Of a stretch of 64,000 bases of DNA, positions 1 to 9,870 are shown piece after piece (within the stretch, counting starts at the first letter, position 1; every line of letters starts with the position of its first letter). The notes under the pieces are model-generated. The model had not been told where the DNA came from and searched no databases. It saw only the letters and a program-made list of their open reading frames with translations. The stretch is from Puniceicoccaceae bacterium (lineage in GTDB: Bacteria; Verrucomicrobiota; Verrucomicrobiia; Opitutales; Coraliomargaritaceae), in assembly GCA_902603705.1 (NCBI GenBank), contig CACKVQ010000005.1, positions 1 to 64,000 on the forward strand. The letters run 5' to 3'. The translations under genes were made by a program, and so were the position numbers.

Positions 1-2
1 TC

Positions 3-455
3 CATCGTATGCTCCAAAAGGCCTGTCTTCGTCTGCGAGCTATGGACTATTTTACTGGGCAGTTTTTGATAGGTATCAAGTTTGGCTTCGACCTACGGTG
101 GGAGGCGCAGTCAAAATGCTTCCCTACTCAAGACAGCGTGGTCTTAGGCAGACTGCTCAATCAACTATGGGAACAGCGCCCCTCTGAGGTGCCCGAGCCC
201 ACCAAGGTGAGCGTCACCCTGACTCGCCTAAAGCCTTCGACTTCCCACACGCCCTCACTCTTTGCTGAGGATAACCAGCCGCGCCGTATGGAACTACAGC
301 ACGCCATGGACGCGATCAATAAACGCTTTGGCGGACGCACGCTTTACTACGCCGACGCTATGGAAGCTCAAAAAACAGTCGATGCTGCCCCGATGCGTAT
401 CGCCTTTAATCACATCCCCGACCTAGAATTAGAAGGGGACGAGATGAGGCGATAA
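3..455 (+). CDS. Y-family DNA polymerase, C-terminal part (5' end outside window)
   Basis: The reading frame is open to the left window edge, so this is the 3' end of a longer gene; the ATG at 9 is an internal methionine, not a start. The 150 visible residues fit the little-finger and tail region of bacterial Y-family (DinB/UmuC-like) translesion polymerases. Support comes from LRLR near the start, the SVTLTRL beta-strand, the LFAEDNQPRRMELQHAMDAI segment (such proteins often have an LF-x-x-x-x-RR-x-L-x-x-A-x-D-x-IN pattern here) and NKRFGGRTLYYAD. The catalytic palm lies outside the window, so activity cannot be judged. The gene is unrelated to the phosphate genes that follow. UmuC and DinB branches cannot be separated from this part alone. 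Confidence 0.7.
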   Translation, partial: HRMLQKACLRLRAMDYFTGQFLIGIKFGFDLRWEAQSKCFPTQDSVVLGRLLNQLWEQRPSEVPEPTKVSVTLTRLKPSTSHTPSLFAEDNQPRRMELQHAMDAINKRFGGRTLYYADAMEAQKTVDAAPMRIAFNHIPDLELEGDEMRR

Positions 456-518
456 GACTGTAGAGCGCTAGGTGTTACGATGTGGTCACGCTTTTAGCTA
501 GTCCCCCATGGGAGGCTC

Positions 519-686
519 TTACTGTACTTCAATAGACTCAAAAGACTCAACTGAAACTGCCGCAGCAGCAGCAGCTTTCGCTTCGAGGCGTTCTGCAGCG
601 ACCGGTTCAATAAAGGTAGGCAGGAAGAGAGCTAGGACCACAGCGAACGCAGGGCCAAAGAAGGCCTTACCCGCATCACGGAACAT
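519..686 (-). CDS. possible small membrane protein or gene remnant
   Basis: This 55-codon frame on the minus strand starts at an ATG (686-684) and ends with TAA at 519. It encodes one strongly hydrophobic segment (FFGPAFAVVLALFLPTFI) followed by an alanine/glutamate-rich tail (ERLEAKAAAAAAVSVES). The frame continues upstream without a stop for about 18 codons, reading RQIIELYNVRSKGKVSTL, and this also looks like coding sequence but has no start codon. It could be a small single-pass membrane protein or the decayed C-terminus of a larger one. I do not recognise a family. The overlapping plus-strand frame at 508-738 is compositionally poorer. Confidence 0.35.
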   Translation of the reverse strand: MFRDAGKAFFGPAFAVVLALFLPTFIEPVAAERLEAKAAAAAAVSVESFESIEVQ

Positions 687-768
687 AAGAGTGGATACCT
701 TGCCCTTACTACGGACATTGTATAACTCAATTATTTGACGATTATTTTACTACAAAAAACACTAAAAT

Positions 769-786
769 ATTAACATTTTTGTAACA
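769..786 (+). promoter_or_regulatory. Pho-box-like operator before the porin gene
   Basis: Two 7-mers, ATTAACA and TGTAACA, are separated by TTTT, giving the 11-bp period of the PhoB box. The second repeat runs on into TAAAGG. The same TGTAACATAA core occurs, on the minus strand, before pstC and pstS. It lies about 80 bp upstream of the porin start. PhoB binding is inferred from the layout and from phoB being nearby. Confidence 0.6.
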
Positions 787-866
787 TAAAGGCCACAGAA
801 CCGAAACATTTATAATGTATGACATAGTTATTCTGTTAGGTAACAATATAACAAACTATTCAAATA

Positions 867-1994
867 ATGAAATTAATACTAAGTTTTATAAACATATTAG
901 CATTAACTGTATTGGTAAATACGCAAGTAAGCGCCGCCGAAGGACACGTAGATCCCTTCGAGCAGATCTGGAGTAATGCCACTATCTATAATAATAGTGA
1001 TAATGATATCCTACAAAAACTAGTTTCTACCGGAAGGTTGCAGGCAGATTATGCAAATTTTGATGATCAAGACGCTGGAAGCTTAAACGACACTCCATTT
1101 CGCCGTGCCCGGATAGGCTTTAAGGCTACACTCTACAATGACTTTACCGTCCATAGCGAGATGGACATGGACTTTAATGATACGGATCCTATCTACAATC
1201 GCTTGACCGATTCTTATATTGCTTGGCAACCAGAAGATAACTGGAAGATAAAAATCGGCAAGCAGTCTGCTGGCTTTACTCTAGATGGTGCTACGTCATC
1301 AAAAAAGCTAATTGCCATCGAACGTAGCAAAGTAGCTGGTAATATTTGGTTCTCGAAGGAATACTTTAATGGTATCTCCTATTCTACACAAAGAGATGCT
1401 TGGAACTATACCGTAGGTATCTTTTCTAACGATGGCGGCGCAGAACTTGATGATGCCTTCGAAGAGAGCCACTTCCTACTGCTCTCTGCAGGGTATGATT
1501 TTACAGATAGCTTTGGCGGCGACAAGACTGTGATGCGTCTAGACTACGTTCACCAAGAAGAGCCAAATGATTTTGATAATTTTAATACAAAGAAGCACGA
1601 AAATGTAGTTTCCTTAAACGGGAAGTGGCAAAAAGACTCGCTCCACTTCTGGGGCGATATTGCCTATGCGGAAGGCTTCACTGGATATGAGCTTTTTGCA
1701 GTGCAATTAATGCCATTTTGTGACCTTAGCGAAAAATATCAGCTCGTTAGTAGGTACACCTATATTCACAGCTCTGACGATAATCAGATTGGTCTTAGTA
1801 GATATGAAAAGAATCTCGTGTCTGGAAAAGGAGATGAAGTTCAAGAACTATTTCTTGGGTTAAACGCTTATTACTACGGACATAAGCTGAAATGGCAAAA
1901 CGGGATACAATTTACTAAGATGAAAGATGCTGCCAATGACGGTGGAGAGTACGAGGGTGTAGGTTTTACCTCAGCAATCCGTATAAGTTGGTAA
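867..1994 (+). CDS. phosphate-selective porin (OprO/OprP-like)
   Basis: This is a 375-residue outer-membrane beta-barrel protein. A signal peptide covers about residues 1-23 (ending VSA). The N-terminal region contains RRARIGFKATLYNDFTVHSEMD and IAWQPEDNWKIKIGKQ, typical of the OprO/OprP family (PF07396), where early strands carry RRA-x-x-G and the KIG-K/R strand. The rest alternates polar and aromatic residues, as in a barrel, and the protein ends with an aromatic residue (ISW). In Pseudomonas such porins form anion-selective trimers for phosphate uptake under starvation. The gene converges with the pst-pho cluster, and a Pho-box-like repeat lies about 80 bp upstream, which supports phosphate as substrate. 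A relic of the 3' end of a second copy is found at 9932-9976. Confidence 0.85.
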   Translation: MKLILSFINILALTVLVNTQVSAAEGHVDPFEQIWSNATIYNNSDNDILQKLVSTGRLQADYANFDDQDAGSLNDTPFRRARIGFKATLYNDFTVHSEMDMDFNDTDPIYNRLTDSYIAWQPEDNWKIKIGKQSAGFTLDGATSSKKLIAIERSKVAGNIWFSKEYFNGISYSTQRDAWNYTVGIFSNDGGAELDDAFEESHFLLLSAGYDFTDSFGGDKTVMRLDYVHQEEPNDFDNFNTKKHENVVSLNGKWQKDSLHFWGDIAYAEGFTGYELFAVQLMPFCDLSEKYQLVSRYTYIHSSDDNQIGLSRYEKNLVSGKGDEVQELFLGLNAYYYGHKLKWQNGIQFTKMKDAANDGGEYEGVGFTSAIRISW

Positions 1995-2120
1995 TATTAG
2001 AAGGTATTATAAATTAAAAGTAGAGTATATATGCTTTAAATAGCTATGACATTAAACCCTGACTAAATCTATACTTTTTAATTCCTTGGCTAGACCCGCG
2101 GTAGTTAAAAATCTAGGGAC

Positions 2121-3398
2121 TTACTTGTTTAGCACAGGTAAGCAAAAATACACGCTAGTACCTTCTCCTATTTTGCTCTTTGCAAAGACTGTGCCACCGT
2201 GTTGTTGAACAATATGTTTAACGATACTTAATCCTAGTCCAGTGCCACCTCGTTCGCGGGAGCGCCCTTCGTCGACTCGATAGAAGCGTTCAAATATTTG
2301 TGATAAATGTCCATCTGCAATGCCTGGCCCGTCGTCTACCACTGAACATTCAACAATTGAATTATCCTCCTTTAGCTCAGCGTTTAACTCTATCTTAGAA
2401 AATCCAGGTGCATAACGATACGTATTCTCTATAATATTATCTAAAACTTGTTGGATTCGGAAACGATCAAAATATAATTCTCCTATTGTTTGCTCCACAT
2501 TTACAATAATTACTTGTTTTTCTGGGTCTAAGCGTGAGCGATATCCCTCAGCTACTTCTTCGAAGAATGATGCTAATGGCTGTTTCGATAGACTAATAGA
2601 TTCAGGGAGAGATTCTAGGCGAGATAGTGTTAAAAGGTCTTCTACTAACACATGCAATCTTTCAGCATTATTGAATATTTTGTTTGCGAACTTATCTCTA
2701 TCAGAAGATTTGATTTTAGTATTTTTATCAATTAAAGCTTCTGCAAATCCCTTGATAATAGTTAATGGCGTTTTTAGTTCATGTGACACATTGGCGACGA
2801 ATTCGCGTCGTGTTACTTCAAGTTTCTTAAGTCTACTAATATCATAGAGGATCAGTAGTTTTGAATCCATCTCTTCACTTTTATTAGCTCTTATCTGGCT
2901 TAATGTAACCTCCATCCACAGAGCTTCCTCCCCTTTTTTGATTTCTATTTGACATGGCTCTATTGACTCTTCTGCAAGAGAAGACTCAATAAACTCTACT
3001 AGTGACATGGATCGTAAACTATTCTCTATACGTTGTCCTTTGAGCGTTTTCCCGTCACGAAACAAGTTCTCAGCTGCAGAGTTTGCAAATTCAATAATCT
3101 TTTCTGAATCAAAGACAATAATCGCTTCATGCACTGCATTTAACAAGGCTTCTGCTTGATCTAAATGAGTTGTCTTTTGATTAGCTACTTCTGAATGCTC
3201 GTCAATGAGTGTATTAATCGAATCAATAAAATTGGCAGCATCTAGTCGCTCTAGTCTTTTTCTTGATAATTGAGGCAGTATTCGACGACGTTTATGAATG
3301 GCTGCTTCCATGGCTCGCAGTAAAGCACGCAATGTAACAACTTGATAAAAGAGTGCTAGTGAAACTGCTAAAAGTATTATAGTAAAAAGCCAGTTCAT
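2121..3398 (-). CDS. phoR: phosphate regulon sensor histidine kinase PhoR
   Basis: This 425-residue inner-membrane sensor kinase phosphorylates PhoB when phosphate is scarce. One N-terminal membrane helix (about 3-22) is followed by a basic, coiled linker, a PAS domain (about 80-190), a HisKA dimerisation domain with the phospho-accepting histidine at residue 206 (NVSHELKTPLT), and a HATPase domain with the N box (DNIIENTYRYAPG) and G boxes (VDDGPGIAD, GTGLGLSIV). There is no sizeable periplasmic domain, as in other PhoR proteins that sense phosphate through the Pst transporter and PhoU. Its start codon overlaps the phoB stop by one base (TAATG), so translation is probably coupled. It is the last gene of the leftward cluster. 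Confidence 0.93.
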   Translation of the reverse strand: MNWLFTIILLAVSLALFYQVVTLRALLRAMEAAIHKRRRILPQLSRKRLERLDAANFIDSINTLIDEHSEVANQKTTHLDQAEALLNAVHEAIIVFDSEKIIEFANSAAENLFRDGKTLKGQRIENSLRSMSLVEFIESSLAEESIEPCQIEIKKGEEALWMEVTLSQIRANKSEEMDSKLLILYDISRLKKLEVTRREFVANVSHELKTPLTIIKGFAEALIDKNTKIKSSDRDKFANKIFNNAERLHVLVEDLLTLSRLESLPESISLSKQPLASFFEEVAEGYRSRLDPEKQVIIVNVEQTIGELYFDRFRIQQVLDNIIENTYRYAPGFSKIELNAELKEDNSIVECSVVDDGPGIADGHLSQIFERFYRVDEGRSRERGGTGLGLSIVKHIVQQHGGTVFAKSKIGEGTSVYFCLPVLNK

Positions 3399-4099
3399 TA
3401 AATGCTAACTGCACGATAGCCTACACCACGTACAGTCTCGATGAGATGCGCATAAGGACCCAGTTTCTCTCTCAGTCGACGAATGTGAGTGTCTACAGTA
3501 CGAGTCTCGATATCAGTGTCGTAGTTCCAAACACTTGCCAGTAGGTGCTCTCGTGATTGAACCCGTCCTTTTCGTTCCATCAGCAATTTTAATAGCCGAA
3601 ATTCAGTAGCCGTAACTGAGATATGACTACTATCGATCGTTAGTTCGTGAAGGGTCTCGTCAATAATAATACCACCAATTTGGATGCGTAAATCGTTTGT
3701 TTTTACATCTGATAATTTAGTTCGTCGCAATAATCCTTCTACTCTTAATATTAATTCCTCTGTACTAAAAGGTTTCGTTAAATAGTCGTCTGCACCGTGT
3801 TCTAGACCTTTAACTCGATCCTCAACTTCACTTTTGGCACTCAAAAATATAATCGGTGTTAATTTTATTCTAGGATCACTTCGTATAATCTGGCATAACT
3901 GCATGCCATCTAAATCTGGCATCATTACGTCTAAGATTATTAAATCTGGTGTAAGATCTCTGACTCTAGAGACAAATTCTATAGGCTTGTTAAAGGCCTG
4001 TACACTGAACCCTTTTAATTCGAGCGAATATTTAAGCAACTCGGTGACGTCTGGTTCGTCGTCGCACAAAAGAATCTGAGAACCTTTATGCTCATTCAT
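3398..4099 (-). CDS. phoB: phosphate regulon response regulator PhoB
   Basis: This 233-residue OmpR/PhoB-family regulator has an N-terminal receiver domain (about 8-125) with the acidic pair DDE near residue 13, the phospho-accepting Asp57 (LIILDVMMPDLDG), a conserved Ser in FLSAKSE, and Lys in YLTKPF. The C-terminal winged-helix DNA-binding domain (about 135-232) contains the family signature TATEFRLLKLLMER and the recognition-helix region RTVDTHIRRLREKLG. It should activate the porin, pst genes and its own cluster under phosphate limitation. The three Pho-box-like repeats in this window are its likely sites. It overlaps phoR by one base and lies 47 bp after phoU. Confidence 0.94.
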   Translation of the reverse strand: MNEHKGSQILLCDDEPDVTELLKYSLELKGFSVQAFNKPIEFVSRVRDLTPDLIILDVMMPDLDGMQLCQIIRSDPRIKLTPIIFLSAKSEVEDRVKGLEHGADDYLTKPFSTEELILRVEGLLRRTKLSDVKTNDLRIQIGGIIIDETLHELTIDSSHISVTATEFRLLKLLMERKGRVQSREHLLASVWNYDTDIETRTVDTHIRRLREKLGPYAHLIETVRGVGYRAVSI

Positions 4100-4146
4100 A
4101 AGCTTAAATATCTACAATTCTTCGCATAAAACTAATATTCAAACAT

Positions 4147-4809
4147 TTAAGAGTTATAATAATCTCCTGTTTGAAGGTAAATAACTTCTTCTGCTAAATT
4201 TTTAGCGTGATCAGCTATACGTTCAATCGACTTCGAAATAAATATAATCTTAATTTGAGTAGAAGCCTCGCCTAGCTCATTATCTAAATCGCCATCTAAT
4301 TCACTCGATAATGTTTTGTAATTTTCTCTGTTCAGGCGATTAACTTCACTGTCGCGATGCACAATACTACGTGCTAACTCTAAATCCCCTTCTATAAATG
4401 CGGTGATAGCATCGCCTAACATTGAAAATGCAATCTCTCCCATTTCTGCAATCGCTACAGGTTGGAAAACTTTGCCTTCACGTCTAAGAATACTGCTGGT
4501 TCGCTTAGCAATACTGTGTGCTTCGTCACCCACTCTCTCAATGTCATGGCTAGCTTTAATTGCTACTAAAATTAAGCGTACGTCGCTAGAGACCGGCCCA
4601 CGCAAAGTGATATATCGTACTGCATCACGATCAATTTCTACTTCCAGCGCGTCAATTTCGTCATCCATTACTAGCGCTCTTTCAGCTTTTTTAAGATCAC
4701 ATTCTACAAAGCCCTCCAGAGCAAGCTGCCCAACTTCACGAGCTTTCTCGCTCATGCGAATAAGTTTACTTCGAATTTGTTCAAGTTCTTCGTGAAAATA
4801 ACGCTGCAT
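4147..4809 (-). CDS. phoU: phosphate transport regulator PhoU
   Basis: This 220-residue cytoplasmic protein has two PhoU repeats, each a three-helix bundle with the family metal-binding pattern: HDIERVGDEAHSIAKR in the first repeat and IERIADHAKNLAEE in the second. PhoU links the Pst transporter to PhoR and keeps the regulon off when phosphate is plentiful. The usual length is about 220-240 residues, so the protein is complete. It sits between pstB (49 bp upstream) and phoB (47 bp downstream), the standard place in pst-pho operons. Confidence 0.93.
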   Translation of the reverse strand: MQRYFHEELEQIRSKLIRMSEKAREVGQLALEGFVECDLKKAERALVMDDEIDALEVEIDRDAVRYITLRGPVSSDVRLILVAIKASHDIERVGDEAHSIAKRTSSILRREGKVFQPVAIAEMGEIAFSMLGDAITAFIEGDLELARSIVHRDSEVNRLNRENYKTLSSELDGDLDNELGEASTQIKIIFISKSIERIADHAKNLAEEVIYLQTGDYYNS

Positions 4810-4858
4810 AATAATTATTTTAGAAAGTAAATATACTAATTATGATATAAGCAAATAC

Positions 4859-5650
4859 TTAGCCAAAACGTCCTGAAACGTAGGCTTCTGTTTGTTCATT
4901 ATTAGGATTCATGAAAATCGTATCGGTCGCGTCATATTCTATGAGTTTTCCAAGGTAGAAGAAAGCTGTTCGATCCGATACACGCGCAGCCTGTTGCATA
5001 TTATGCGTAACAATAACAATAGTGTAGTTCTTTTTTAATTCATGTATAAGCTCTTCGACCTTAGCAGTAGCCACTGGGTCGAGTGCTGAGCACGGTTCGT
5101 CCATCAGCAAAATTCTAGGCTTCACTGCTAGAGCCCTAGCTATACACAACCTTTGTTGCTGGCCGCCAGACATCCCAAGTGCACTCTCTTGAAGCCTATC
5201 TTTAACTTCATCCCAAAGTGCAGCACTTCGTAAGCATTCTTCAACTACTTGATCTAATATCTCTTTTTTCTTAATACCTTGAATACGAAGTCCGTAAGCA
5301 ATATTATCATATATTGATTTAGGGAAAGGATTTGACTTTTGGAAGACCATTCCAACGTGTTTGCGTAGCTCAATGACATCAACGTCTGGTTTGTTAATAT
5401 CCACGCCATTGATTTTAATATTACCGCCTTTTGTATGAGCTACTTCAATAAGATCATTCATCCGATTAAAGCAGCGCAAGAAAGTTGACTTACCACAGCC
5501 AGAAGGACCTATGAACGCTGTAACTTGTTTCTCATATATGTCCATTGAGACATTAAATAGTGCCTGAGTGCTGCCGTAGGCGAAATCCAATTCGCTAACT
5601 TCGATGATAGGAGTACATTCCTTCAAGCTCGAATTTGTTTTAGTTACCAT
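4859..5650 (-). CDS. pstB: phosphate ABC transporter ATP-binding protein PstB
   Basis: This 263-residue ATPase powers high-affinity phosphate import. It shows Walker A (GPSGCGKST, about 48-56), a Q-loop (VFQKSNPFP, specific for PstB), the ABC signature (MSGGQQQRL), Walker B (ILLMDEP), the D-loop (SALDP) and the switch histidine (VTHNM). The [10 protein letters not shown] stretch and the C-terminal EAYVSGRFG ending are characteristic of PstB and separate it from other importers. It partners PstA and PstC, encoded just upstream (gap 91 bp). Confidence 0.96.
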   Translation of the reverse strand: MVTKTNSSLKECTPIIEVSELDFAYGSTQALFNVSMDIYEKQVTAFIGPSGCGKSTFLRCFNRMNDLIEVAHTKGGNIKINGVDINKPDVDVIELRKHVGMVFQKSNPFPKSIYDNIAYGLRIQGIKKKEILDQVVEECLRSAALWDEVKDRLQESALGMSGGQQQRLCIARALAVKPRILLMDEPCSALDPVATAKVEELIHELKKNYTIVIVTHNMQQAARVSDRTAFFYLGKLIEYDATDTIFMNPNNEQTEAYVSGRFG

Positions 5651-5741
5651 AAAAACTAGGAGGGTTAAATATTATTAAAATGAATTATTTTAAATATAAA
5701 TTAGTACATTAATAAGACTATACAGGTTAGTAAGATTCTAT

Positions 5742-6947
5742 TTACCATTTATATTTTTTTCTAACTCTCGCACGAAGCACAATGCTGCTGAGGGCGAAAA
5801 ATCCTACAATAAAAAGAAAAACAAAGGCAGCTCCGTATTGCATATCACGGGTATATTCATTTTGAGGAATCTTAGAACTGACAACATATATATGATAAGG
5901 CAATGCCATCACACCTTGAAAGAAAAAGTCAGTCCATTCATTCAGGCCTTCCCAGGGTAGTTGATCTCGTAGAGCAAAGGCGGCAGTGAACATAATAGGG
6001 GCAGTCTCACCTGCAACTCGAGCTATACCCATAATAGAAGAGGTCAATATACCTGGCAGAGCGTAAGGTATAACGTTAGTGCGGATAGACGTCCATTTAG
6101 ATGCTCCAAGGGCAAGTGAACCTTCCCTGAAACCTTTCGGTATAGCGCGCATAGACTCCTCACTTGCTGTAATGACGACAGGTAGCGCCATAATTGCTAG
6201 TGTGAACCAACCAGCAATCATGGAGACGCCCCACCCAAAAAAGAGAACGAACATCCCAAAACCAAATAGACCAAAGACAATAGAAGGTACTCCAGATAAG
6301 TTTAAAACAGATAACCTAATTATTCGCAAAACACGCCCAGGGCGGCTGTATTCACTTAGGTAAATTGCACATAGTATTCCAAGCGTTAGAGCAATTGCAA
6401 TAGAGCCAAAAACTAGAAGGCAGGTCCCTATTATAGCTGGACCGATACCGCCGCCACTGTATGCATAGTTACTGTATGTATATTCTTCTGAAAAAGGAGT
6501 CTGGTCTAACTTACGATACTCGGTGTCACTAAATAGCAAGCGTCCTTCTTTGCGCTCTGCATCAAGTTCTTCATACTTTTGCTCCAATGTTTTTAATTTA
6601 CTCTTGATTGAAGCTACACCAATATCATCCATTAAACTGAGCCCTTTAAGTTCGCTTCTTAGCGCAACCTGTTGCGCATTAATTTTCTTTAATTCTGCGT
6701 ATATAAGTTTAGGTTCATACACATGCAGCGTCTGTGGTTTCTGCGTTAGAAAATCAATGTTTATAAAAGGAGCGCGTACATTGAATACAGCTTTGGAACC
6801 ATTGTAAATTATGTTAGCAAAAAGATACCCTGCTGCTAAAATAACAATGTAGGTAGCAATTCTGAAAAGCCATTTAATAACGCCTTCTGTCTTTCGTTTC
6901 ACCGATAAGTCATAGGAGAATAAATGCGGCTTATTTTTGGTAGTCAT
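5742..6947 (-). CDS. pstA: phosphate ABC transporter permease PstA, with long periplasmic insert
   Basis: This inner-membrane permease has 401 residues, whereas the usual PstA has about 290. The first membrane helix (about 28-48) is followed by an extra region of about 115 residues (50-165). This contains a charged, heptad-like helix ([19 protein letters not shown]) and an aromatic end ([12 protein letters not shown]). The standard permease core follows, with the [19 protein letters not shown] helix, [16 protein letters not shown] and the EAA-type loop [27 protein letters not shown] that docks on PstB. N-terminal extensions are known in some PstA proteins (DUF3333 type); whether this insert belongs to that type is not clear by eye. 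Six bases separate it from pstC. Confidence 0.92.
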   Translation of the reverse strand: MTTKNKPHLFSYDLSVKRKTEGVIKWLFRIATYIVILAAGYLFANIIYNGSKAVFNVRAPFINIDFLTQKPQTLHVYEPKLIYAELKKINAQQVALRSELKGLSLMDDIGVASIKSKLKTLEQKYEELDAERKEGRLLFSDTEYRKLDQTPFSEEYTYSNYAYSGGGIGPAIIGTCLLVFGSIAIALTLGILCAIYLSEYSRPGRVLRIIRLSVLNLSGVPSIVFGLFGFGMFVLFFGWGVSMIAGWFTLAIMALPVVITASEESMRAIPKGFREGSLALGASKWTSIRTNVIPYALPGILTSSIMGIARVAGETAPIMFTAAFALRDQLPWEGLNEWTDFFFQGVMALPYHIYVVSSKIPQNEYTRDMQYGAAFVFLFIVGFFALSSIVLRARVRKKYKW

Positions 6948-6953
6948 AGCATT

Positions 6954-8759
6954 CTAGCTCTCTAGCTTACCGTATTTTTTTACAACTCTCTGGGCGCTAT
7001 AATTAATTAACAATGAGACGAAGAAAAGTACTATCCCTACCATAAATAAGGCACGGTAATGGAGGCTGCCGTTAACTACCTCACCCATTTCTTGAGCGAT
7101 AATACCCGTCATAGTGTGAACAGGTTCGAAAAATACACCAAAGCCATCAGTAAAGTCAGGGATCTTGATTCGGTTCCCTGCACAAAGTAATACTACCATA
7201 GTCTCCCCAATGACCCTCCCAAATCCTAGCATAACAGCAGATATTATACCTGAGAGTGCAGTAGGAATTATTACGCGAAGCGTAGTCTGTAAAGGAGTGG
7301 CACCTATAGCAAAAGATGCTTCTTTAAAATGATGTGGTATATTATTAAGAGCATCTTCAGCTAACGTAAAAATCGTAGGTATGGCCATAAGTGCAAGTAA
7401 GCAACCTGCAGTGAAAGCGTTAAGTCGCTCTTGAAGGGGGAAAAAAGGAACCCAATGCAAGAATTCACTTTGCGAGAGAAAACGCATGGCTTCTCCAAAA
7501 ACGACAACTCCGAAGAATCCTATCACTACTGAGGGTATTGCGGACACAAACTCGATGTAGGGCTTGATAAAATTACGTTCGACTGAACCTGCTATCTGGT
7601 TAACATAAATTGCAGCTCCGATACCGAATGGAATAGCAAAAAATAACGCAATTAACGAAATAAGTAATGAACCTGAAAGCAGGGGAAGCAACCCGTACCA
7701 ATCTTGCTGATCGCTGGCAGTAATCCAATCTTTTCCTCGAATGAAAGCACCTATTGCGTGCCAAACTGATACTTCTTTTGTTGAATTCCACGAGGCCAGA
7801 GTCTCTAAATGGATAGCTGATTGATTAAAGAAAATCGCATTTAGATCCTTAAAACGATCGATGCGATCAGTTATAGATTGGCTACCAAATGTAATAGCAT
7901 TAGAGCTTGTTATTATGTCATTAAGTTTCTTTTCGAGACGAATTAATATATTTTTATAGGCTTCTTGGTCAGCAACAACCTCTTTTACGGTAATACTAAA
8001 ATCTACTGGCTGAATCATACGCTCTACTTTAACGTATTCTTGCTCTAACAATTTTATAAATAATTCTTTATCTTCTAAATTAAGCTGGGCTCCTTGTTGA
8101 ACTTCCTCCGCTCGCTGCCGCATATCAGTACCTTCATCGTAACCTATGCTACCCGAAAGCGCTGCCTCACGTAGACGCAATCCAAATGTATTGCGATTTT
8201 CTTCACTCCAAGATAAAGCTGATTCTTTTAAGCGCTTAATCTGAGCTACATAATTGTTAAGTGTCTCGCGTAGATTCTCGTTAGTAGTGTGTTGGTCGCG
8301 TGAAGCGATTGCTAAATCCATCTTATCTTTCACGAAACTCCGAATTTCTCCACCTGCCCTCATATAACCAAAAAAGAAAGCTTTAGCCTCTGGAGCCATC
8401 ACTTGCTTGTTTATCTCAGATTGAGTCAGGCCTTCCGCTCTGAGCGCATTTATCCACTCTGCCTTAATATCATTCAAATAACGAGTCAGCGAAGCATATC
8501 CCTCTCTTTTCTCTTTTAGAATATCGACATATTCCAAGCCAGATAGTCGATATTCTTTTAAACTTTTATGGTATAAACCAATAAAGCCGGCTCCTTCTTT
8601 AAATAAAAAGATTGTAATGAGGCCGAGAACCAGGATGGCGACCATCGCCGTACTGCCAAAAAATTTCTTTATGATACTATCAGAGTCTAAGCCTAGGAGT
8701 ATCGACTTTCTATGACTGAAGGAAGTCGTACAAGAATCTGTTTTTTTGCGACTTAACAT
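6954..8759 (-). CDS. pstC: phosphate ABC transporter permease PstC, with very long periplasmic insert
   Basis: This permease is 601 residues long, about twice the usual PstC. A first membrane helix (about 36-58) is followed by some 285 extra residues (about 63-350) that are highly charged, helical and partly coiled coil (for example [19 protein letters not shown] and [18 protein letters not shown]). This part should project into the periplasm. The canonical permease core follows: [37 protein letters not shown] and the EAA-type loop [28 protein letters not shown] Pho-box-like repeat lies 59 bp upstream, so pstCAB-phoU-phoBR probably has its own promoter apart from pstS. Confidence 0.92.
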   Translation of the reverse strand: MLSRKKTDSCTTSFSHRKSILLGLDSDSIIKKFFGSTAMVAILVLGLITIFLFKEGAGFIGLYHKSLKEYRLSGLEYVDILKEKREGYASLTRYLNDIKAEWINALRAEGLTQSEINKQVMAPEAKAFFFGYMRAGGEIRSFVKDKMDLAIASRDQHTTNENLRETLNNYVAQIKRLKESALSWSEENRNTFGLRLREAALSGSIGYDEGTDMRQRAEEVQQGAQLNLEDKELFIKLLEQEYVKVERMIQPVDFSITVKEVVADQEAYKNILIRLEKKLNDIITSSNAITFGSQSITDRIDRFKDLNAIFFNQSAIHLETLASWNSTKEVSVWHAIGAFIRGKDWITASDQQDWYGLLPLLSGSLLISLIALFFAIPFGIGAAIYVNQIAGSVERNFIKPYIEFVSAIPSVVIGFFGVVVFGEAMRFLSQSEFLHWVPFFPLQERLNAFTAGCLLALMAIPTIFTLAEDALNNIPHHFKEASFAIGATPLQTTLRVIIPTALSGIISAVMLGFGRVIGETMVVLLCAGNRIKIPDFTDGFGVFFEPVHTMTGIIAQEMGEVVNGSLHYRALFMVGIVLFFVSLLINYSAQRVVKKYGKLES

Positions 8760-8817
8760 CTATATCAAGTATATGATAAACGTAAATTTTTTATGCAATA
8801 CTAGGTTAAGCTTCTTA

Positions 8818-8835
8818 TGTTACAATTGTGTTACA
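8818..8835 (-). promoter_or_regulatory. Pho-box-like operator before pstC
   Basis: Read on the minus strand, two identical 7-mers TGTAACA are separated by CAAT, an exact 11-bp period, and run on into TAAG. This is the best of the three Pho-box-like sites in the window. It lies about 59 bp before the pstC start and downstream of the terminator that follows pstS. PhoB binding is inferred. Confidence 0.68.
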
Positions 8836-8878
8836 ATGTAATTCAGGTAACTTTATACTACTGCTACTTACATACTAA

Positions 8879-8910
8879 AAAAGGAGCCGCTATAAATAGC
8901 GACCCCTTTA
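8879..8910 (-). terminator. rho-independent terminator after pstS
   Basis: On the minus strand, AAAGGGG and CGCTA pair, with two mismatches, with TAGCG and CTCCTTT around a short TTTA loop. A run of six T follows. It lies about 30 bp after the pstS stop, so it would separate pstS from pstCAB and allow the binding protein to be made in excess. Confidence 0.65.
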
Positions 8911-8938
8911 TTATAACTAATCTAAGTTAAAGCTACCT

Positions 8939-9763
8939 TTAATAAATCGAAAGAAAATTTACACGATTTACAATATTTTGACCTTCCGGGCTCATGCTAA
9001 ACCCTATAAAATCATTTGCTAATGGGCTAAGTTGCTTGCTGTTGTCGATCAAGTAGTAAAGAGGACGAGCAATGGGATACGATGGATCTTCAGGCATCGA
9101 GCCATCTACTGGAAGGACCTTTACCCCAGGCGTTTTTATGTAAGCTAATCCAACATAACCAATGCCATTAGGATTATTTGCTACTTCTGCTGCAATTTGC
9201 TCGTTACCTGCCATTTTTTGAGAATCAACTCCGTAATCTCGAGAATTCATTCCTAATTTCTGAAAAACCGCATATGTTCCAGAAGAAGTATTTCGTGTGT
9301 AAGCAGATATTTCGCCAGTTTGGGCTGTTATACCAGACCAATCGGTTACGTCCCCTGAGAAAATAAGTTCGATCTCTTCGAGAGAAATACTTTCGATCAA
9401 ATTACTTTCATTTACTATAATAGCGATACCGTCTTTAGCCATCGTAATAGCTTTCATATCTACTCCCTTGGCTTTAGCTTTTGCTACTTCCTTATCCTTT
9501 GGATCGCGTGAAGACATTCCAATTTCAGCAGTAGCATCGATTACTGAAGCTACGCCTGTCGATGACCCTTCTGCTGCTATCTCAAACGCAACTTCGACAC
9601 CTTGTTTGTTCATTTTAGCTTTAAAAGCTTCAGCAATCTGTGGAACCATTTTAGCGCCAAGAGTGTCCGAGCCCTTAATAACAATTGTTTCAGTGGCGTA
9701 AACTGTTCCCATTGTCATAGCAGTAACTGCAATAAGGCTAAACAGAGTATTCTTTATTTTCAT
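8939..9763 (-). CDS. pstS: phosphate ABC transporter substrate-binding protein PstS
   Basis: This 274-residue periplasmic phosphate-binding protein has a signal peptide of about 23 residues (ending VYA). The phosphate-binding motifs of the PstS family are visible: [13 protein letters not shown] at the N-terminus, [23 protein letters not shown], and [15 protein letters not shown]. It belongs to the short PstS type common outside the enterobacteria. The gene has its own Pho-box-like repeat about 110 bp upstream and its own terminator, so its expression can differ from that of pstCAB. Confidence 0.93.
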   Translation of the reverse strand: MKIKNTLFSLIAVTAMTMGTVYATETIVIKGSDTLGAKMVPQIAEAFKAKMNKQGVEVAFEIAAEGSSTGVASVIDATAEIGMSSRDPKDKEVAKAKAKGVDMKAITMAKDGIAIIVNESNLIESISLEEIELIFSGDVTDWSGITAQTGEISAYTRNTSSGTYAVFQKLGMNSRDYGVDSQKMAGNEQIAAEVANNPNGIGYVGLAYIKTPGVKVLPVDGSMPEDPSYPIARPLYYLIDNSKQLSPLANDFIGFSMSPEGQNIVNRVNFLSIY

Positions 9764-9870
9764 TTTTCTAGTTTGTATTGATTTATTTTAAGCAATGTTC
9801 ATTATTTGTATTAGATTACTTGGAACTTAAATTACTATATAAAACTAATATTACGATTTTATGGCTTTTA

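Noticed and set aside
508-738. Plus-strand frame with an alanine run
   Set aside because: Composition is that of a shadow frame (Arg/Ala/Thr-rich, no domain). The minus-strand reading of the same bases is more protein-like.
1995-2120. AT-rich imperfect inverted repeat between the porin and phoR stops (AATTAAAAGTA and its near complement)
   Set aside because: The arms are about 50 bases apart, AT-only and mismatched, with no good T-run. Too weak to call a terminator.
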